A DNA stretch of 64,000 nucleotides from Rhodanobacter sp. T12-5 (GCF_008329435.1 NZ_NPKN01000001.1:124001-188000); one strand, 5' to 3'. Counted from the stretch's first letter, positions 32,589 to 43,188 are shown. Notes: generated by a model not told the origin, from the letters alone. A program made the numbers and translations.

Positions 32589-33614
32589 ATGGCGGAACAT
32601 CCGATGCTGACCGTTCTCGGGGCCGGCTCCTGGGGTACCGCGCTGGCGGCGCTGGCGGCGCGCAATGGCGTGCCGACCCGGTTGTGGGGCCGCGACCGCG
32701 CCGCGCTGGCGGCGATGGCGGCGAGCCATCGCAACGAGCGCTACCTGCCGCAGATCGAACTGCCGGCGGAGCTGGACTACGAAAGCGACCTGGCCACCGC
32801 CGTGCGCGGTGCCGACATCGTGTTGATCGTGGTGCCCAGCCACGCCTTTGCCGCGATGCTGGCCGAACTGGCGCCGCTGCTCGATGCCGGCACCGCGATC
32901 GCGTGGGCGACCAAGGGTTTCGAGCCGGGGACCGGGCGTTTCCTGCACGAGCTGGTCGCCGAACGGTTGCCGGGCCATGCCGCTGCCGTGATTACCGGTC
33001 CATCGTTCGCGCGCGAGGTGGCGACCGGCCTTCCCAGCGCCGTCACCGTGCACTCCGATGACGATGCGTTTGCGCAGCAACTGGCCAGCCTGCTGCATGC
33101 GCCCAACCTGCGGGCCTACTCCGGCGGCGACGTGCTCGGCGCCGAGCTCGGTGGCGCGATGAAGAACGTGCTGGCCGTCGCCACCGGTATCGCCGACGGC
33201 ATGGAGTTGGGCCTGAACGCCCGCGCCGGCCTGATCACCCGCGGCATGAACGAGATGCTGCGCCTGGGCGTGGCGCTCGGTGCGCGGCCGGAGACCCTTA
33301 TCGGCCTGTCCGGCCTAGGTGACCTTGTATTGACCTGTACCGGCGACCTCTCGCGCAATCGCCGGCTCGGCCTGGCGCTGGGGCAAGGCGTGGCGATCGA
33401 CGAAGCCGTGCGGCGGATCGGCCAGGTGGTGGAGAGCATCTTTACCGCAGACGAGGTCATGCGACTGGCCGACAAGCATGGGCTGGACCTGCCCATCAGT
33501 GCCGGTGTGCGCGCTGTGCTGCATGGCGAAGTCACCCCGGTCGAGGCGCTCAAGGCCTTGATGGCGCGGGAGCAGAAGCCGGAATATCCGGGGGGCATGT
33601 TCGGCGCCCATTGA
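32589..33614 (+). CDS. gpsA: GpsA: glycerol-3-phosphate dehydrogenase [NAD(P)+]
   Basis: 341-aa cytosolic enzyme reducing dihydroxyacetone phosphate to sn-glycerol-3-phosphate for phospholipid synthesis. The dinucleotide loop is [16 protein letters not shown], the substrate region [18 protein letters not shown], the catalytic Lys [19 protein letters not shown], and the C-terminal [20 protein letters not shown]. Coupled to secB. Its product feeds PlsB (9006-11705). Confidence 0.97.
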   Translation: MAEHPMLTVLGAGSWGTALAALAARNGVPTRLWGRDRAALAAMAASHRNERYLPQIELPAELDYESDLATAVRGADIVLIVVPSHAFAAMLAELAPLLDAGTAIAWATKGFEPGTGRFLHELVAERLPGHAAAVITGPSFAREVATGLPSAVTVHSDDDAFAQQLASLLHAPNLRAYSGGDVLGAELGGAMKNVLAVATGIADGMELGLNARAGLITRGMNEMLRLGVALGARPETLIGLSGLGDLVLTCTGDLSRNRRLGLALGQGVAIDEAVRRIGQVVESIFTADEVMRLADKHGLDLPISAGVRAVLHGEVTPVEALKALMAREQKPEYPGGMFGAH

Positions 33615-33719
33615 GCTGCGTGCTGCGCTGAACGCCAAGCGACACGCGATCGTGACAAACGGGCGAGCATCCGCCGCGAGGCCTGCTAAGCTCGATGTTT
33701 TGATATCGCCACGGATCGC

Positions 33720-36700
33720 ATGCGGATGCAGCAACCGGACGAGAAACAGCGCGTTGCCGCTCCGTCCCCCGGCGACGACGAAGCCTTGCCGCTGGCATGG
33801 CGGCGGCTGCTGGCTGCCCCGAAACCTGCCGTCACCGACGATCACGGCGTGCTCGGTTTCTTCCTGGAAGTGATGCCCGAAGACGGCGCGGCGTTTGCCC
33901 GTCTCGACGTGGCACCGGTACTGCTGGCGATGGCCGAACACGGCCGCTACGCGCGCCCGGTACCGCTGGACAGCCGACATCTGGCGCAATCGCCGCTGCA
34001 GCCGCACGAACAACGCCTCGCCGCAACCCTGCTCGGCTTGCCGCAAACCGCGCGCAAAAGCCGCAACTACGCGCGTCTTGGTGGCCATGTCGGTGACACT
34101 TTGCTCGCCGAGATCCTCGATACCGCACCGTGCTTTCTCGGTGGCCTGGCCGGCCTGCGGCTTTCGCGCGGCAAGTCGCACCAGCTCAACTGGCATTGGC
34201 AGATGGAGCCGGACGGCAGCCAGCGCCTGCTGCCGTTGTTGCCGCACAGCCAGCGCCTCCTGCGCATCGACGCCTTGTGGTACCTCGATGCGGAGCGCGC
34301 TGCCGTCGGCCTGCTGGACGCCGCCGCCGAGGAAACCTCGTGGCTGGAGTTGCCGCCGCTCAAACACGAGCACGGCCGCCGGTTGTACAACCGCCTGCCG
34401 GGCAGTCGGGTGGCCACGCGCGTGCCGTTGCCGCAGGTGTTCGGCGAGGTACGCCGTTCCCAGCTGGCGCCCAAGCCGGTACTCACCTTGCACGCACTGA
34501 CCCGCCACGCCCGGCTGGCTGCCGGTACGCCGCCGCTCGGCTATGCGCGGCTGGCCTTCGACTACGCCGGCGAACGATTGCCCGGCCGCGGCGGTGAGCC
34601 ACTGGTGCGTCGCGTGCGCAACGATCAACTGGTCGAGATCACCCGCCGCCGCGCCGAGGAACTGGCCGCGATGGAGCAGCTCGAACGCTCCGGCCTCACC
34701 CCTGGCGTGGACACCGAAGGCCTGCCGTGGGACGTGGCCGAAACCCTGCCCGACGACGCCTGGCTGTTTCCCGGCACCGGTTACGCCGGTGCGCTGGAGG
34801 TCAATACGCCGGCACGCTGGCTGGCGCTGCGGCCAAAACTCGAAGCGGAGAATTTCCAGGTCGAATACGCACCGAGCTTTCCGTTCGAGGTGCTGGAAGG
34901 TCCGGTGCGCTGGTACGGCCACGCGGTGGAAGACAACGACGATCACGCGTTCGATCTGGAAATCGGCATCGAACTCGATGGCCAGCGGCACAACCTGTTG
35001 CCTGCCGTGGCGCAGGCGCTGGCCGAACATCAGTTGAACCTGAGCCCGGCGCCGAACGAGCCGGAAGATGCGGTGTGGTACGCGCCGGTCGATGCGCGCC
35101 GCCGCGTGCCAGTGCGCCTGAAGGAACTGCGCGGCCTGCTGGCACCGCTGGCCGAATACCTGGAAAAGCCGCGCAAGAAACTTCATCTGCCGCGCGTGCA
35201 GGCCGGGCGGCTGGAGGAACTCGTCGCGGCGATGCCCGGCGGCGGCACGCTGGAAGCCGCCGAGCCGCTGCTCGGTTTCGCCGCGCGCCTGCGCGATGCG
35301 GCCGAGCGTGCCAGCGACGCGGTGCCGGAAGGTCTGACAGTCGAGCTGCGGCCATACCAGCGCGAAGGCCTGCGCTGGTTGAATGCGCTTGCCGAAGCCG
35401 GCGTCGGCGGCGTGCTCGCCGATGACATGGGCCTGGGGAAAACGCTGCAGCTGATCACCCACCTCCTGGCGCTGAAGCAGGGCGGCGCACTGACCCAGCC
35501 GGCCCTGATCGTGGTGCCGACCAGCCTGATCCCGAACTGGCAATCGGAAATCGCACGCTTCGCGCCGATGCTGCAGGTGCTGACCCTGCATGGCCCGCAG
35601 CGTGCCGAGGAATTCGTCCAGCTCGGCGCGCAGGACATCGTGCTGACCAGTTACGCCTTGCTGCCGCGCGACGTGGTCGCGCTGCGCAAGCAACCCTTCG
35701 CGCTGATCGTGCTGGACGAGGCACAACAGGTGAAGAACCCGCGCACGCAGGCGCGCCGTGCCCTGCTCAGCCTGCGCACGCCGCGCTACGTCTGCCTCAC
35801 CGGCACGCCGCTGGAAAACCATCTCGGCGAATTGTGGTCGCAGATCGACCTGGCCGTACCCGGCCTGCTCGGCGACGAAGGCGCGTTCCGCCGCTTCTAC
35901 CGCGTGCCGATCGAAAAACAGCACGACGAGGAATGCCAGCAGCGGCTCAACCTTCGGCTCGCTCCCTTCATCCTGCGCCGGGCCAAGGCGCAGGTGGCAA
36001 AAGAACTGCCGCCGAAAACCGAGATCACGCGCCGCGTGGTGCTGGAAGGTCGCCAGCGCGAACTATACGAAGGCCTGCGCCTGTCGCTGGCCGAGGAACT
36101 GCGCGAAGTGATCGCCCAGCGCGGCATCGCCCACTCCGGCATCGTGGTGCTGGATGCATTATTGAAATTGCGGCAAGTCTGCTGCGACCCGCGCCTGGTA
36201 AAACTCGAAGCCGCCCGTGGCGTGCACGAGTCGGCCAAGTTCGAGCTGTTGATGGACATGCTGCCCGCGCTGCTCGACGAAGGCCGCAAGGTGCTGCTGT
36301 TCTCGCAGTTCACCGGCATGCTGAAACTGATCGCCGCCGAGCTCGACCGCCGCCGCATCCGCTACGTCACCCTCACCGGCGACACCCGCGACCGCGCCGA
36401 GCCGGTGCAGCGCTTCCAGAACGGCGAGGTGCCGCTGTTCCTGCTGTCGCTGAAAGCCGGCGGCGTGGGCTTGAACCTCACCGCCGCCGATACCGTGATC
36501 CACTACGATCCATGGTGGAACCCCGCCGCCGAAGCGCAGGCCAGCGACCGCGCGCACCGCATCGGCCAGGACAAGCCCGTCTTCGTGTTTCGCCTGATCA
36601 CCTCGGGCACCGTGGAAGAACGCATCGAGGAACTGAAGGCCCGCAAGGCCGAACTTGCCGCCGCCGTACTCGAAGGCGGCGGCAGCCGCGAAAAGCTCAG

Positions 36701-36743
36701 CTTCGATCAGGTCGACCTGGATACCTTGCTCGCGCCGGGCTGA
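33720..36743 (+). CDS. SNF2-family ATP-dependent helicase
   Basis: 1007-aa SNF2/RapA-type DNA translocase. The N-terminal 530 residues are a poorly conserved substrate-recognition region; I see no SWIM zinc finger. The motor follows: LADDMGLGKTLQLITHLLAL (I), IVVPTSLIPNW, VLDEAQQVKN (II, DEAQ), LTGTPLENHLGELWSQIDLA (III). Then come VLLFSQFTGML (IV), LSLKAGGVGLNLTAADTVIH (V) and SDRAHRIGQDKPVFVFRLIT (VI). The ATG at 33720 has a weak ribosome site, and a second ATG lies two codons on. Role unknown: transcription complex recycling or DNA repair by family analogy. Confidence 0.92.
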   Translation: MRMQQPDEKQRVAAPSPGDDEALPLAWRRLLAAPKPAVTDDHGVLGFFLEVMPEDGAAFARLDVAPVLLAMAEHGRYARPVPLDSRHLAQSPLQPHEQRLAATLLGLPQTARKSRNYARLGGHVGDTLLAEILDTAPCFLGGLAGLRLSRGKSHQLNWHWQMEPDGSQRLLPLLPHSQRLLRIDALWYLDAERAAVGLLDAAAEETSWLELPPLKHEHGRRLYNRLPGSRVATRVPLPQVFGEVRRSQLAPKPVLTLHALTRHARLAAGTPPLGYARLAFDYAGERLPGRGGEPLVRRVRNDQLVEITRRRAEELAAMEQLERSGLTPGVDTEGLPWDVAETLPDDAWLFPGTGYAGALEVNTPARWLALRPKLEAENFQVEYAPSFPFEVLEGPVRWYGHAVEDNDDHAFDLEIGIELDGQRHNLLPAVAQALAEHQLNLSPAPNEPEDAVWYAPVDARRRVPVRLKELRGLLAPLAEYLEKPRKKLHLPRVQAGRLEELVAAMPGGGTLEAAEPLLGFAARLRDAAERASDAVPEGLTVELRPYQREGLRWLNALAEAGVGGVLADDMGLGKTLQLITHLLALKQGGALTQPALIVVPTSLIPNWQSEIARFAPMLQVLTLHGPQRAEEFVQLGAQDIVLTSYALLPRDVVALRKQPFALIVLDEAQQVKNPRTQARRALLSLRTPRYVCLTGTPLENHLGELWSQIDLAVPGLLGDEGAFRRFYRVPIEKQHDEECQQRLNLRLAPFILRRAKAQVAKELPPKTEITRRVVLEGRQRELYEGLRLSLAEELREVIAQRGIAHSGIVVLDALLKLRQVCCDPRLVKLEAARGVHESAKFELLMDMLPALLDEGRKVLLFSQFTGMLKLIAAELDRRRIRYVTLTGDTRDRAEPVQRFQNGEVPLFLLSLKAGGVGLNLTAADTVIHYDPWWNPAAEAQASDRAHRIGQDKPVFVFRLITSGTVEERIEELKARKAELAAAVLEGGGSREKLSFDQVDLDTLLAPG

Positions 36744-36803
36744 GTAGCCGGCCGCCGTCATGGCCGATCGCTGCGATCCGCGACGAATGGACGGCGAACA
36801 GCG

Positions 36804-37130
36804 TCAGCGCGGCGGCGGCACGCGCGTGCGCAGCAGGGCATCCACCGACTGCTGCCACTCCGGCGAGCCGGGCTGGGATTGCGGCGCTTCCTGGCCCAGC
36901 TTGCGCTGCACCGTCTGGTTCCATTCGGCTGAGCCGGGGTTCGGGCCGTCGTCGATGCCCAGCGTGTGGTCGACCCACGCATACCACTCGGCCGAGCCGA
37001 GTGTGGCATTGGCCGGCGCGGACTGGCCGGCCTCCGGTTGTGGTGGCTGCTGCTGCGGCGACGTCGGCGACGAAGGCGAGCAGGCGGCAAGCAGCAGGGC
37101 GAGAGGCAGGCTGGCGACGAGTCGGCGCAT
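36804..37130 (-). CDS. small repeat-containing lipoprotein
   Basis: 108-aa lipoprotein: signal peptide and lipobox LPLALLLAAC (Cys 17), a Ser/Pro/Gln linker, then three tandem copies of a 21-28-residue unit built on GSxEWxxxVxxxLG (LGSAEWYAWVDHTLG, PGSAEWNQTVQRKLG, PGSPEWQQSVDALL). Start ATG at 37130 with GGAG. Each unit could be one amphipathic helix. I know no family with this pattern. It is convergent with the SNF2 helicase gene. Confidence 0.75.
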   Translation of the reverse strand: MRRLVASLPLALLLAACSPSSPTSPQQQPPQPEAGQSAPANATLGSAEWYAWVDHTLGIDDGPNPGSAEWNQTVQRKLGQEAPQSQPGSPEWQQSVDALLRTRVPPPR

Positions 37131-37141
37131 GGGCGGCTCCG

Positions 37142-37171
37142 TGAGCGGTTGACGAGGGCAGCCTAACCGCT
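37142..37171 (-). promoter_or_regulatory. inverted repeat upstream of the repeat lipoprotein gene
   Basis: GAGCGGTT-N14-AACCGCTC, perfect 8-bp arms, ending 11 nt before the start codon. It may be a leader hairpin or an operator. No clear -10/-35 pair was found around it. Confidence 0.35.
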
Positions 37172-37236
37172 CGATCCGAGCCGTGGATTAAATTTTCATG
37201 ACGCCGACAACACCATTCAGGCGCATGAAGGCCCAC

Positions 37237-37920
37237 TCAATCGCGTGCCGCGACTTCGTCGATGTGACGCAACAGATCGGCTGGGTCGTCGTACACGCGA
37301 AACGCGCCGGACTGCTGCAGTTCGGCCTGACCATAGCCGCCGGACAGTACACCGACACCGAGTGCGCGGGCACGTTGCGCGGCAAGCATGTCCCACACGC
37401 TGTCGCCGATCACCAGCGACTGCCGGATGTCCACGCCCAGGCGCGCGGCGGCGGCCAGGAACAGGTCCGGGTCAGGTTTGCCGTGGCGTACCTGGTCGCG
37501 CGTCACCACCGGTACCTTCGACGGATCGACGCCCAGCGCTTCCACATTGCGCGCCGCCGTCTGCATGCGCCCGCTGGTGGCGATCGCCCAAGGAATATCC
37601 TGTTCGGTGAGGTACGCCAGCAGCTCGCATGCGCCCGGCAACGGTCGCACCGACCCCTGCGTGTGCTGCCGATTGAACGCCTCGGCATGCCATGTGCGCA
37701 GGCGGTCCAGACGCTCCGCGGTGATTTCCAGCCCGGTCTCGCGCAACAGGATATTGGCGAACAGCCCGCCGCTCATGCCGATCTTGCGATGGATACGCCA
37801 CACCGACAGCTCCACCCCTTCCCGATCCAGCGCCTCCTTCCATGCCAGCACGTGCTGGTAGACGCTGTCGACGAGGGTGCCGTCGAGGTCGAACAGGAGG
37901 GCGGTATCGCGGCGTGGCAT
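37237..37920 (-). CDS. HAD-superfamily phosphatase (phosphoglycolate phosphatase-like)
   Basis: 227-aa cytosolic HAD hydrolase. Motif I is LLFDLDGTLVDSVYQHVLAW, a helical cap (HRKIGMSGGLFANILL) follows, motif II is WAIATSGR, the motif III Lys is in RHGKPDPDLFLAAA, and motif IV is SLVIGDSVWDMLAAQ. It belongs to the beta-phosphoglucomutase/phosphoglycolate phosphatase group. Substrate uncertain. It follows glk on the same strand across 147 nt, with AGGAG before the ATG. Confidence 0.9.
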   Translation of the reverse strand: MPRRDTALLFDLDGTLVDSVYQHVLAWKEALDREGVELSVWRIHRKIGMSGGLFANILLRETGLEITAERLDRLRTWHAEAFNRQHTQGSVRPLPGACELLAYLTEQDIPWAIATSGRMQTAARNVEALGVDPSKVPVVTRDQVRHGKPDPDLFLAAAARLGVDIRQSLVIGDSVWDMLAAQRARALGVGVLSGGYGQAELQQSGAFRVYDDPADLLRHIDEVAARD

Positions 37921-38067
37921 CGGCGTTCTCCTGCGTGCGGATGATTCAACGGACAGCGATGATGAAGCATGCAGCGTGAGCGCCGTTCACCCGAAGGGTG
38001 GCGCGTGGCAATCGGTTGCACTCGACCTGAACGGGATGCGTCAGGCCGTCGTCCGCCCGGTTTGGCC

Positions 38068-39084
38068 TCAGCGTGGCGAAAGCAGCGATCTGCCCGACTC
38101 GAGCACCGCCAGCGCGGCGGCGCCGAGCAGGCCCGGCTCGGGATTCATGATCGCCTGGGTCGGTACCTTTTCCATGATGTCGCGGAAGCGACCCTTGGCC
38201 TCGAAGCGTTCGCGGAAACGACCGCGTTCCAGCCACGGCAGCAGGATCGGGATCAGTCCGCCGGTGAGGTAGACGCCGTCCCACGCTCCCAGTGTCAATA
38301 CGAGGTCGCCGGCGACGCTGCCGAAGATGCCGGCGAAGGTCTCCACCGTGCGCGTGCACAGCGGGCAGCTGTCGTCCTTGGCGCGGGCGGTGATGTCCTC
38401 GGGCTTGAGGTCGTCAGCCTGGGCGCCGACGATGTGGCAGATCGCGTCGTACAGGTTCACCAGGCCCTGGCCGCAGATCAGCCGCTCGTTGGAGACGCGG
38501 CCGTACTTGTGGTTGAGGTAATCGAGGATGGCGATGTCTTCCGGCGTGTGCGCGGCGAAGCCGGCATGACCGCCTTCGGTCTGCAGCACGCTGCAGTGGC
38601 CGCCGCGCACCAGCAGGCCGCCGACGCCCAGGCCGGTGCCCGGCCCGACGATGGCGAAGGTCTGTTCGTCTTCGGCACCGATCACCGGCCGCGGCACCGT
38701 GCCCACGTCGACCAGATCGTCGCCCTGCAGCAGGGTCACGGCCATGCTCTGCGCGGCGAAATCGTTCACCAGGTGCACGTATTCCAGGTCGAGCGCGCTG
38801 GCCGTCTGGTGCGCGGAGATCGCCCACGGATTGTTGGTCACCTTGACCGTCTCGCCATCGACGATGCGGCCGGCGGCGGCCACGATGGCTCGGTGCACCT
38901 TCAGGCCGGTGTCGGCGAGATATTGCTTCGCGGTCGAGACCAGCGAATCGTGTTCGGCCACGCGGTAACGCCGGATGCTGTCGCCGAGCAGCGGTTTGTC
39001 ACGCGCCGGATCGGCCACCCCGAAACGGACATTGGTGCCACCGAGATCGACGAGCAAGGTGGGGGCGCTGCTGGGCTGGCTCAT
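38068..39084 (-). CDS. glk: Glk: glucokinase
   Basis: 338-aa ATP-dependent glucokinase of the Glk (non-ROK) family. The phosphate-1 motif is LLVDLGGTNVRFGVAD, the sugar-contact region NNPWAISAHQ, catalytic Asp block YVHLVNDFAAQSMAV, and the ATP loop IVGPGTGLGVGGL. GGHAGFAAHTPEDIAILDYL is the family signature near the middle. It feeds glycolysis and the Entner-Doudoroff route. Divergent from hemB. Confidence 0.95.
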   Translation of the reverse strand: MSQPSSAPTLLVDLGGTNVRFGVADPARDKPLLGDSIRRYRVAEHDSLVSTAKQYLADTGLKVHRAIVAAAGRIVDGETVKVTNNPWAISAHQTASALDLEYVHLVNDFAAQSMAVTLLQGDDLVDVGTVPRPVIGAEDEQTFAIVGPGTGLGVGGLLVRGGHCSVLQTEGGHAGFAAHTPEDIAILDYLNHKYGRVSNERLICGQGLVNLYDAICHIVGAQADDLKPEDITARAKDDSCPLCTRTVETFAGIFGSVAGDLVLTLGAWDGVYLTGGLIPILLPWLERGRFRERFEAKGRFRDIMEKVPTQAIMNPEPGLLGAAALAVLESGRSLLSPR

Positions 39085-39104
39085 GAAACTTCCTGACGGC
39101 GTGA

Positions 39105-40274
<1,170 letters not shown>

Positions 40275-40335
40275 CCGGGATCCTCGCGCGCCTGTAGCAG
40301 GGCAGGGCAGCTGCCTCCGGCGGTGCCGTACCTGC

Positions 40336-40491
40336 TCAGTCGGCCAGGCTCGACTGAGCCGTCACCGGCGCCTGGCTCGTCGCGACTTTCGATACGTTCG
40401 TGGGCGCGATGAGCATGGAGCCCAGGGTCAGCAGGCAGATCAGCAGGCAGGCGGTGAACAGGCTCTGCAGCATCAGGGTTTCGAATTTCAT
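40336..40491 (-). CDS. 51-aa single-helix membrane protein under sigma-54 control
   Basis: Small ORF below the usual length cut-off: MKFETLMLQSLFTACLLICL, then LTLGSMLIAPTNV and a Ser/Thr/Ala-rich tail ending SSLAD. A membrane helix spans about residues 8-29, and the tail is probably periplasmic. The case for translation is strong: AAGGAG sits 7 nt before the ATG, and a sigma-54 promoter lies 45-60 nt upstream. I recognise no family. It is not a signal peptide with a cleavage site I can identify. The flanking genes are hemB (convergent) and rhtA (upstream, same strand, far side of the regulatory region). Confidence 0.7.
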   Translation of the reverse strand: MKFETLMLQSLFTACLLICLLTLGSMLIAPTNVSKVATSQAPVTAQSSLAD

Positions 40492-40535
40492 GGCGGTTCT
40501 CCTTGAGTGGGAATGAAGCTTTCAAGAGAGGTATG

Positions 40536-40551
40536 GCAAGCTGCGTGCCAA
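40536..40551 (-). promoter_or_regulatory. sigma-54 (RpoN) promoter, -24/-12
   Basis: On the minus strand TTGGCACG (40551-40544), four bases, then TTGC (40539-40536). This is TGGCACG-N4-TTGC with GG-N10-GC spacing, an exact match to the RpoN consensus. Transcription would start near 40525, giving a leader of about 33 nt before the 51-codon ORF. Confidence 0.8.
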
Positions 40552-40616
40552 CGCCTGTGGCTCCTGGAAAGCCGCATTCCTGCGCCATTCCTTCACTTGT
40601 TCGCGGCGGCGACCGA

Positions 40617-40667
40617 CTGTCCGCGGACGGCACTGACGGCGTCCGGACACGCTACGGACAGCGGACA
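40617..40667 (-). promoter_or_regulatory. putative enhancer (upstream activator) sites for the sigma-54 promoter
   Basis: Two palindromes, GTCCGCGGAC (40619-40628) and GTCCGGAC (40641-40648), have centres 21 bp apart. Two further CGGAC half-sites lie at 40655-40659 and 40662-40666. The array lies about 95-140 bp upstream of the predicted start, the distance usual for bacterial enhancer-binding proteins. The cognate activator is unknown. Confidence 0.55.
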
Positions 40668-40695
40668 ATTTCCCGCGATGCGGCTTGCGGCAGCA

Positions 40696-41595
40696 TCAGT
40701 TCGCCAGCGGCTCGGCCAGCATGGGCCGGCGCACGCTCAGCGCCGTACCGGCAGCGGCCACGATGATCGTCGCGATGGCCAACCACTGCAGCGGGCTGAG
40801 CCGTTCGCCCAGCAATGCCACGCCGGCCATGGCCGCGATGGCCGGTTCCAGACTCAACAAGGTGCTGAACGTGCGTGCCGGCAACCGGGTGAGCGCGACC
40901 ATCTCCAGCGAATAGGGCAGGGCCGAGCTGAGCACGGCCACGCCCAGCGCATACGGCAGCAGCGTCGGCGACAGCAGCGCGCTGCCGGCGTGGACGATAC
41001 CGAACGGGATGGCAAGCAAAGCGCCGATCGACGTGCCCAGCGTCACCGCGTCCGCGCCGTAGGCCGCTCCGGCCTTTTTGCCCAGCACGATGTACAAGGC
41101 CCAACCCGCGCCGGCGGCCAGCGCGTACATCACGCCTGCCGGATCCAGGGCCTGCATCGATCCGCGTAGTGGCAGCAACAGGGCCAGCCCGGCCACCACC
41201 AGCGCGATCCAGATGAAGTCGAGCCAACGGCGCGAGCCGAACAGCGCCAACGCCAGCGGCCCGGTGAATTCCAGCGCCACGGCGATGCCCAGAGGGATCG
41301 TGCGCAACGACATGTAGAACACCAGGTTCATCGCCCCCATCGAGAGGCCGTATCCCCATAACGCGCGCCAGTCGCGCCGGCGCGTGTTCTCGCTGGTGCT
41401 GGACCGACGCCAGGGTCGCCGCCAGAGCAGCAGGATCAATGCACTGATGCCCAGCCGATAGGCGGTGGCCCCCTGCGCGCCAACCTGCGGGAACAGGTGC
41501 TTGGCCAGCGACGCGCCGCATTGGTAGGAGATCATGCTGATCAGCAGCATGCCGACCGCGAGCGCGACGGGGGCAACGGTGGAGCGTGGTGGCAT
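40696..41595 (-). CDS. rhtA: RhtA-like threonine/homoserine exporter (EamA/DMT family)
   Basis: 299-aa, ten-helix inner-membrane exporter that aligns throughout with E. coli RhtA: YQCGASLAKHLFPQVGAQGA, GYGLSMGAMNLVFYMSLRTI plus PLGIAVALEFTGPLALAL, and ALPYSLEMVALTRLPARTFS. The ATG at 41595 matches the family length; a GTG at 41625 would add ten residues. It probably exports threonine, homoserine or related amino acids and antimetabolites. Confidence 0.87.
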   Translation of the reverse strand: MPPRSTVAPVALAVGMLLISMISYQCGASLAKHLFPQVGAQGATAYRLGISALILLLWRRPWRRSSTSENTRRRDWRALWGYGLSMGAMNLVFYMSLRTIPLGIAVALEFTGPLALALFGSRRWLDFIWIALVVAGLALLLPLRGSMQALDPAGVMYALAAGAGWALYIVLGKKAGAAYGADAVTLGTSIGALLAIPFGIVHAGSALLSPTLLPYALGVAVLSSALPYSLEMVALTRLPARTFSTLLSLEPAIAAMAGVALLGERLSPLQWLAIATIIVAAAGTALSVRRPMLAEPLAN

Positions 41596-41762
41596 GGGTG
41601 CGGCCGCAGCGGGAGAACAGTCCACTCATGATGCCCGTACACACACCATGCGGACCATCTCGTGATGGCCATTGCTGACAGGATCCGACAGCAGTGATCG
41701 GCACGAATCGGAAGGCTGCAAGAGCAGGCCGACAGGCCACTGTTGCGCAAGGGCAGGCGCCG

Positions 41763-41789
41763 CGCGGACGCGGGGTCGTCGCGTCCGCG
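41763..41789 (-). terminator. hairpin downstream of gshA
   Basis: Perfect 10-bp stem CGCGGACGCG/CGCGTCCGCG with a 7-nt loop, 32 nt past the gshA stop. It has no T-run, so termination is only possible, perhaps with Rho. Confidence 0.35.
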
Positions 41790-41820
41790 ACTGAGCCGCG
41801 TTCGGCAAGCGTGTCGCGAT

Positions 41821-43188
41821 TCAGTAGGCGAACTCGCGGAACACCGGATCGACGCTGCCGTTCCAGGCACCGTGGAACAGTTCCAGCTTGCGCTCGGCGG
41901 GGGTCTGGTTGGCCTGCACGATCTCGATCATCGGTTCGAGGAAGATGCTTTCGTCGGCGCCGTTCTTGTTGAGTTTTGCGCGGCGCCTGAGGCCATGGCC
42001 GGCGATTTTCAGGGCTTCCTCGGCGAGGTCGCGCACGCTGCCGTTGCGGAACGGCAACTTCAGCGCATGTTTCGGTACGCCGTCGCGCAGCGCGTGGCGC
42101 TCCTCGCGACTGAAGTCCTTGACCAGATCCCAGGCGGCGTCCAGTGCCTCGTCGTCATACAGCAGGCCGACCCAGAACGCGGGCAGCGCACACAGCCGAT
42201 TCCACGGGCCGCCGTCGGCACCGCGCATCTCCAGGTACTGCTTCAGGCGTACCTCGGGGAAGGCGGTGGTGAGATGGTCGGCGAAGTCCGTCATGTTTGC
42301 CTTCACGCCCGGCAGCATCGGCAGTTCGCCAGCCATGAAGCGCTTGAAATCCTGCCCGGCCAGGTCGGTGTAGTGGCCATTCTGGTAGCTGAAGTACATC
42401 GGCACGTCGAGGATGTAATCGACGTAGCGCTCGTAGCCGAAACCGTCCTCGAACACGAAGTCGAGCATGCCGGTTCGGTGTGGGTCGGTGTCGGTCCAGA
42501 TATGCGAGCGGTACGACAGATAGCCGTTTGGACGTCCTTCGGTGAACGGCGAGTCGGCGAACAGCGCGGTGGCGATCGGCTGCAGGGCGAGGCTGGTGCG
42601 GAACTTCTTCACCATGTCCGCCTGGCTGCCGAAGTCCAGGTTCACTTGCACCGTGCAGGTGCGCGTCATCATGTCCAGGCCGAGCGAGCCGACCTTGGGC
42701 ATGTACTCGCGCATGATCTTGTAGCGGCCTTTCGGCATCCACGGCATCTCGTCGCGACGCCATTTCGGCTGGAAGCCCATGCCGAGGAAGCCCAGCCCCA
42801 TGCCGTTGGCGACCGAGCGCACTTCTTCCAGGTGCGAGTTCACCTCGCAGCAGGTCTGGTGGATGGTTTCCAGCGGCGCGCCGGAGAGTTCGAGCTGGCC
42901 GGCCGGCTCGAGCGTGATCGACGCCTTGTCGCGCGACAGCGCCACGGGATTCTCGCCCTCGCGCGCCACGCTCCAGCCGTAGCGGGTGGCCAGCGTTTCC
43001 AGCAGCAGCTTGATGCCGCGGTCGCCCTCGAACGTGGGCGGACGCAGGTCGTCGGTGCGGAAGCCGAACTTCTCGTGCTCGGTGCCGATGCGCCAGGCTT
43101 CGCGCGGTTTTTCACCGGCAGCGAGGTAGTCGACCAGTTGTTGGCGATCCTGGATCGGGATGCTCTTGACGGCACTGGGTATGGACAC
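41821..43188 (-). CDS. gshA: GshA: glutamate-cysteine ligase (plant-type, class 3)
   Basis: 455-aa ATP-dependent gamma-glutamylcysteine synthetase, the first step of glutathione synthesis. The GTG at 43188 follows GCGAGG by 8-9 nt and gives [20 protein letters not shown], the family start; an in-frame TTG two codons earlier is the alternative. Conserved blocks are [12 protein letters not shown] (Glu ligands), [35 protein letters not shown] and [20 protein letters not shown]. Its start region is nearly identical to that of the neighbouring rho gene. Confidence 0.95.
   Translation of the reverse strand: MSIPSAVKSIPIQDRQQLVDYLAAGEKPREAWRIGTEHEKFGFRTDDLRPPTFEGDRGIKLLLETLATRYGWSVAREGENPVALSRDKASITLEPAGQLELSGAPLETIHQTCCEVNSHLEEVRSVANGMGLGFLGMGFQPKWRRDEMPWMPKGRYKIMREYMPKVGSLGLDMMTRTCTVQVNLDFGSQADMVKKFRTSLALQPIATALFADSPFTEGRPNGYLSYRSHIWTDTDPHRTGMLDFVFEDGFGYERYVDYILDVPMYFSYQNGHYTDLAGQDFKRFMAGELPMLPGVKANMTDFADHLTTAFPEVRLKQYLEMRGADGGPWNRLCALPAFWVGLLYDDEALDAAWDLVKDFSREERHALRDGVPKHALKLPFRNGSVRDLAEEALKIAGHGLRRRAKLNKNGADESIFLEPMIEIVQANQTPAERKLELFHGAWNGSVDPVFREFAY

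Noticed and set aside
40617..40667. GlrR/QseF sites (TGTC-N10-GACA) as the enhancer for the sigma-54 promoter
   Set aside because: TGTC and GACA halves occur, but none is spaced by ten bases; the visible palindromes have four- or two-base centres.
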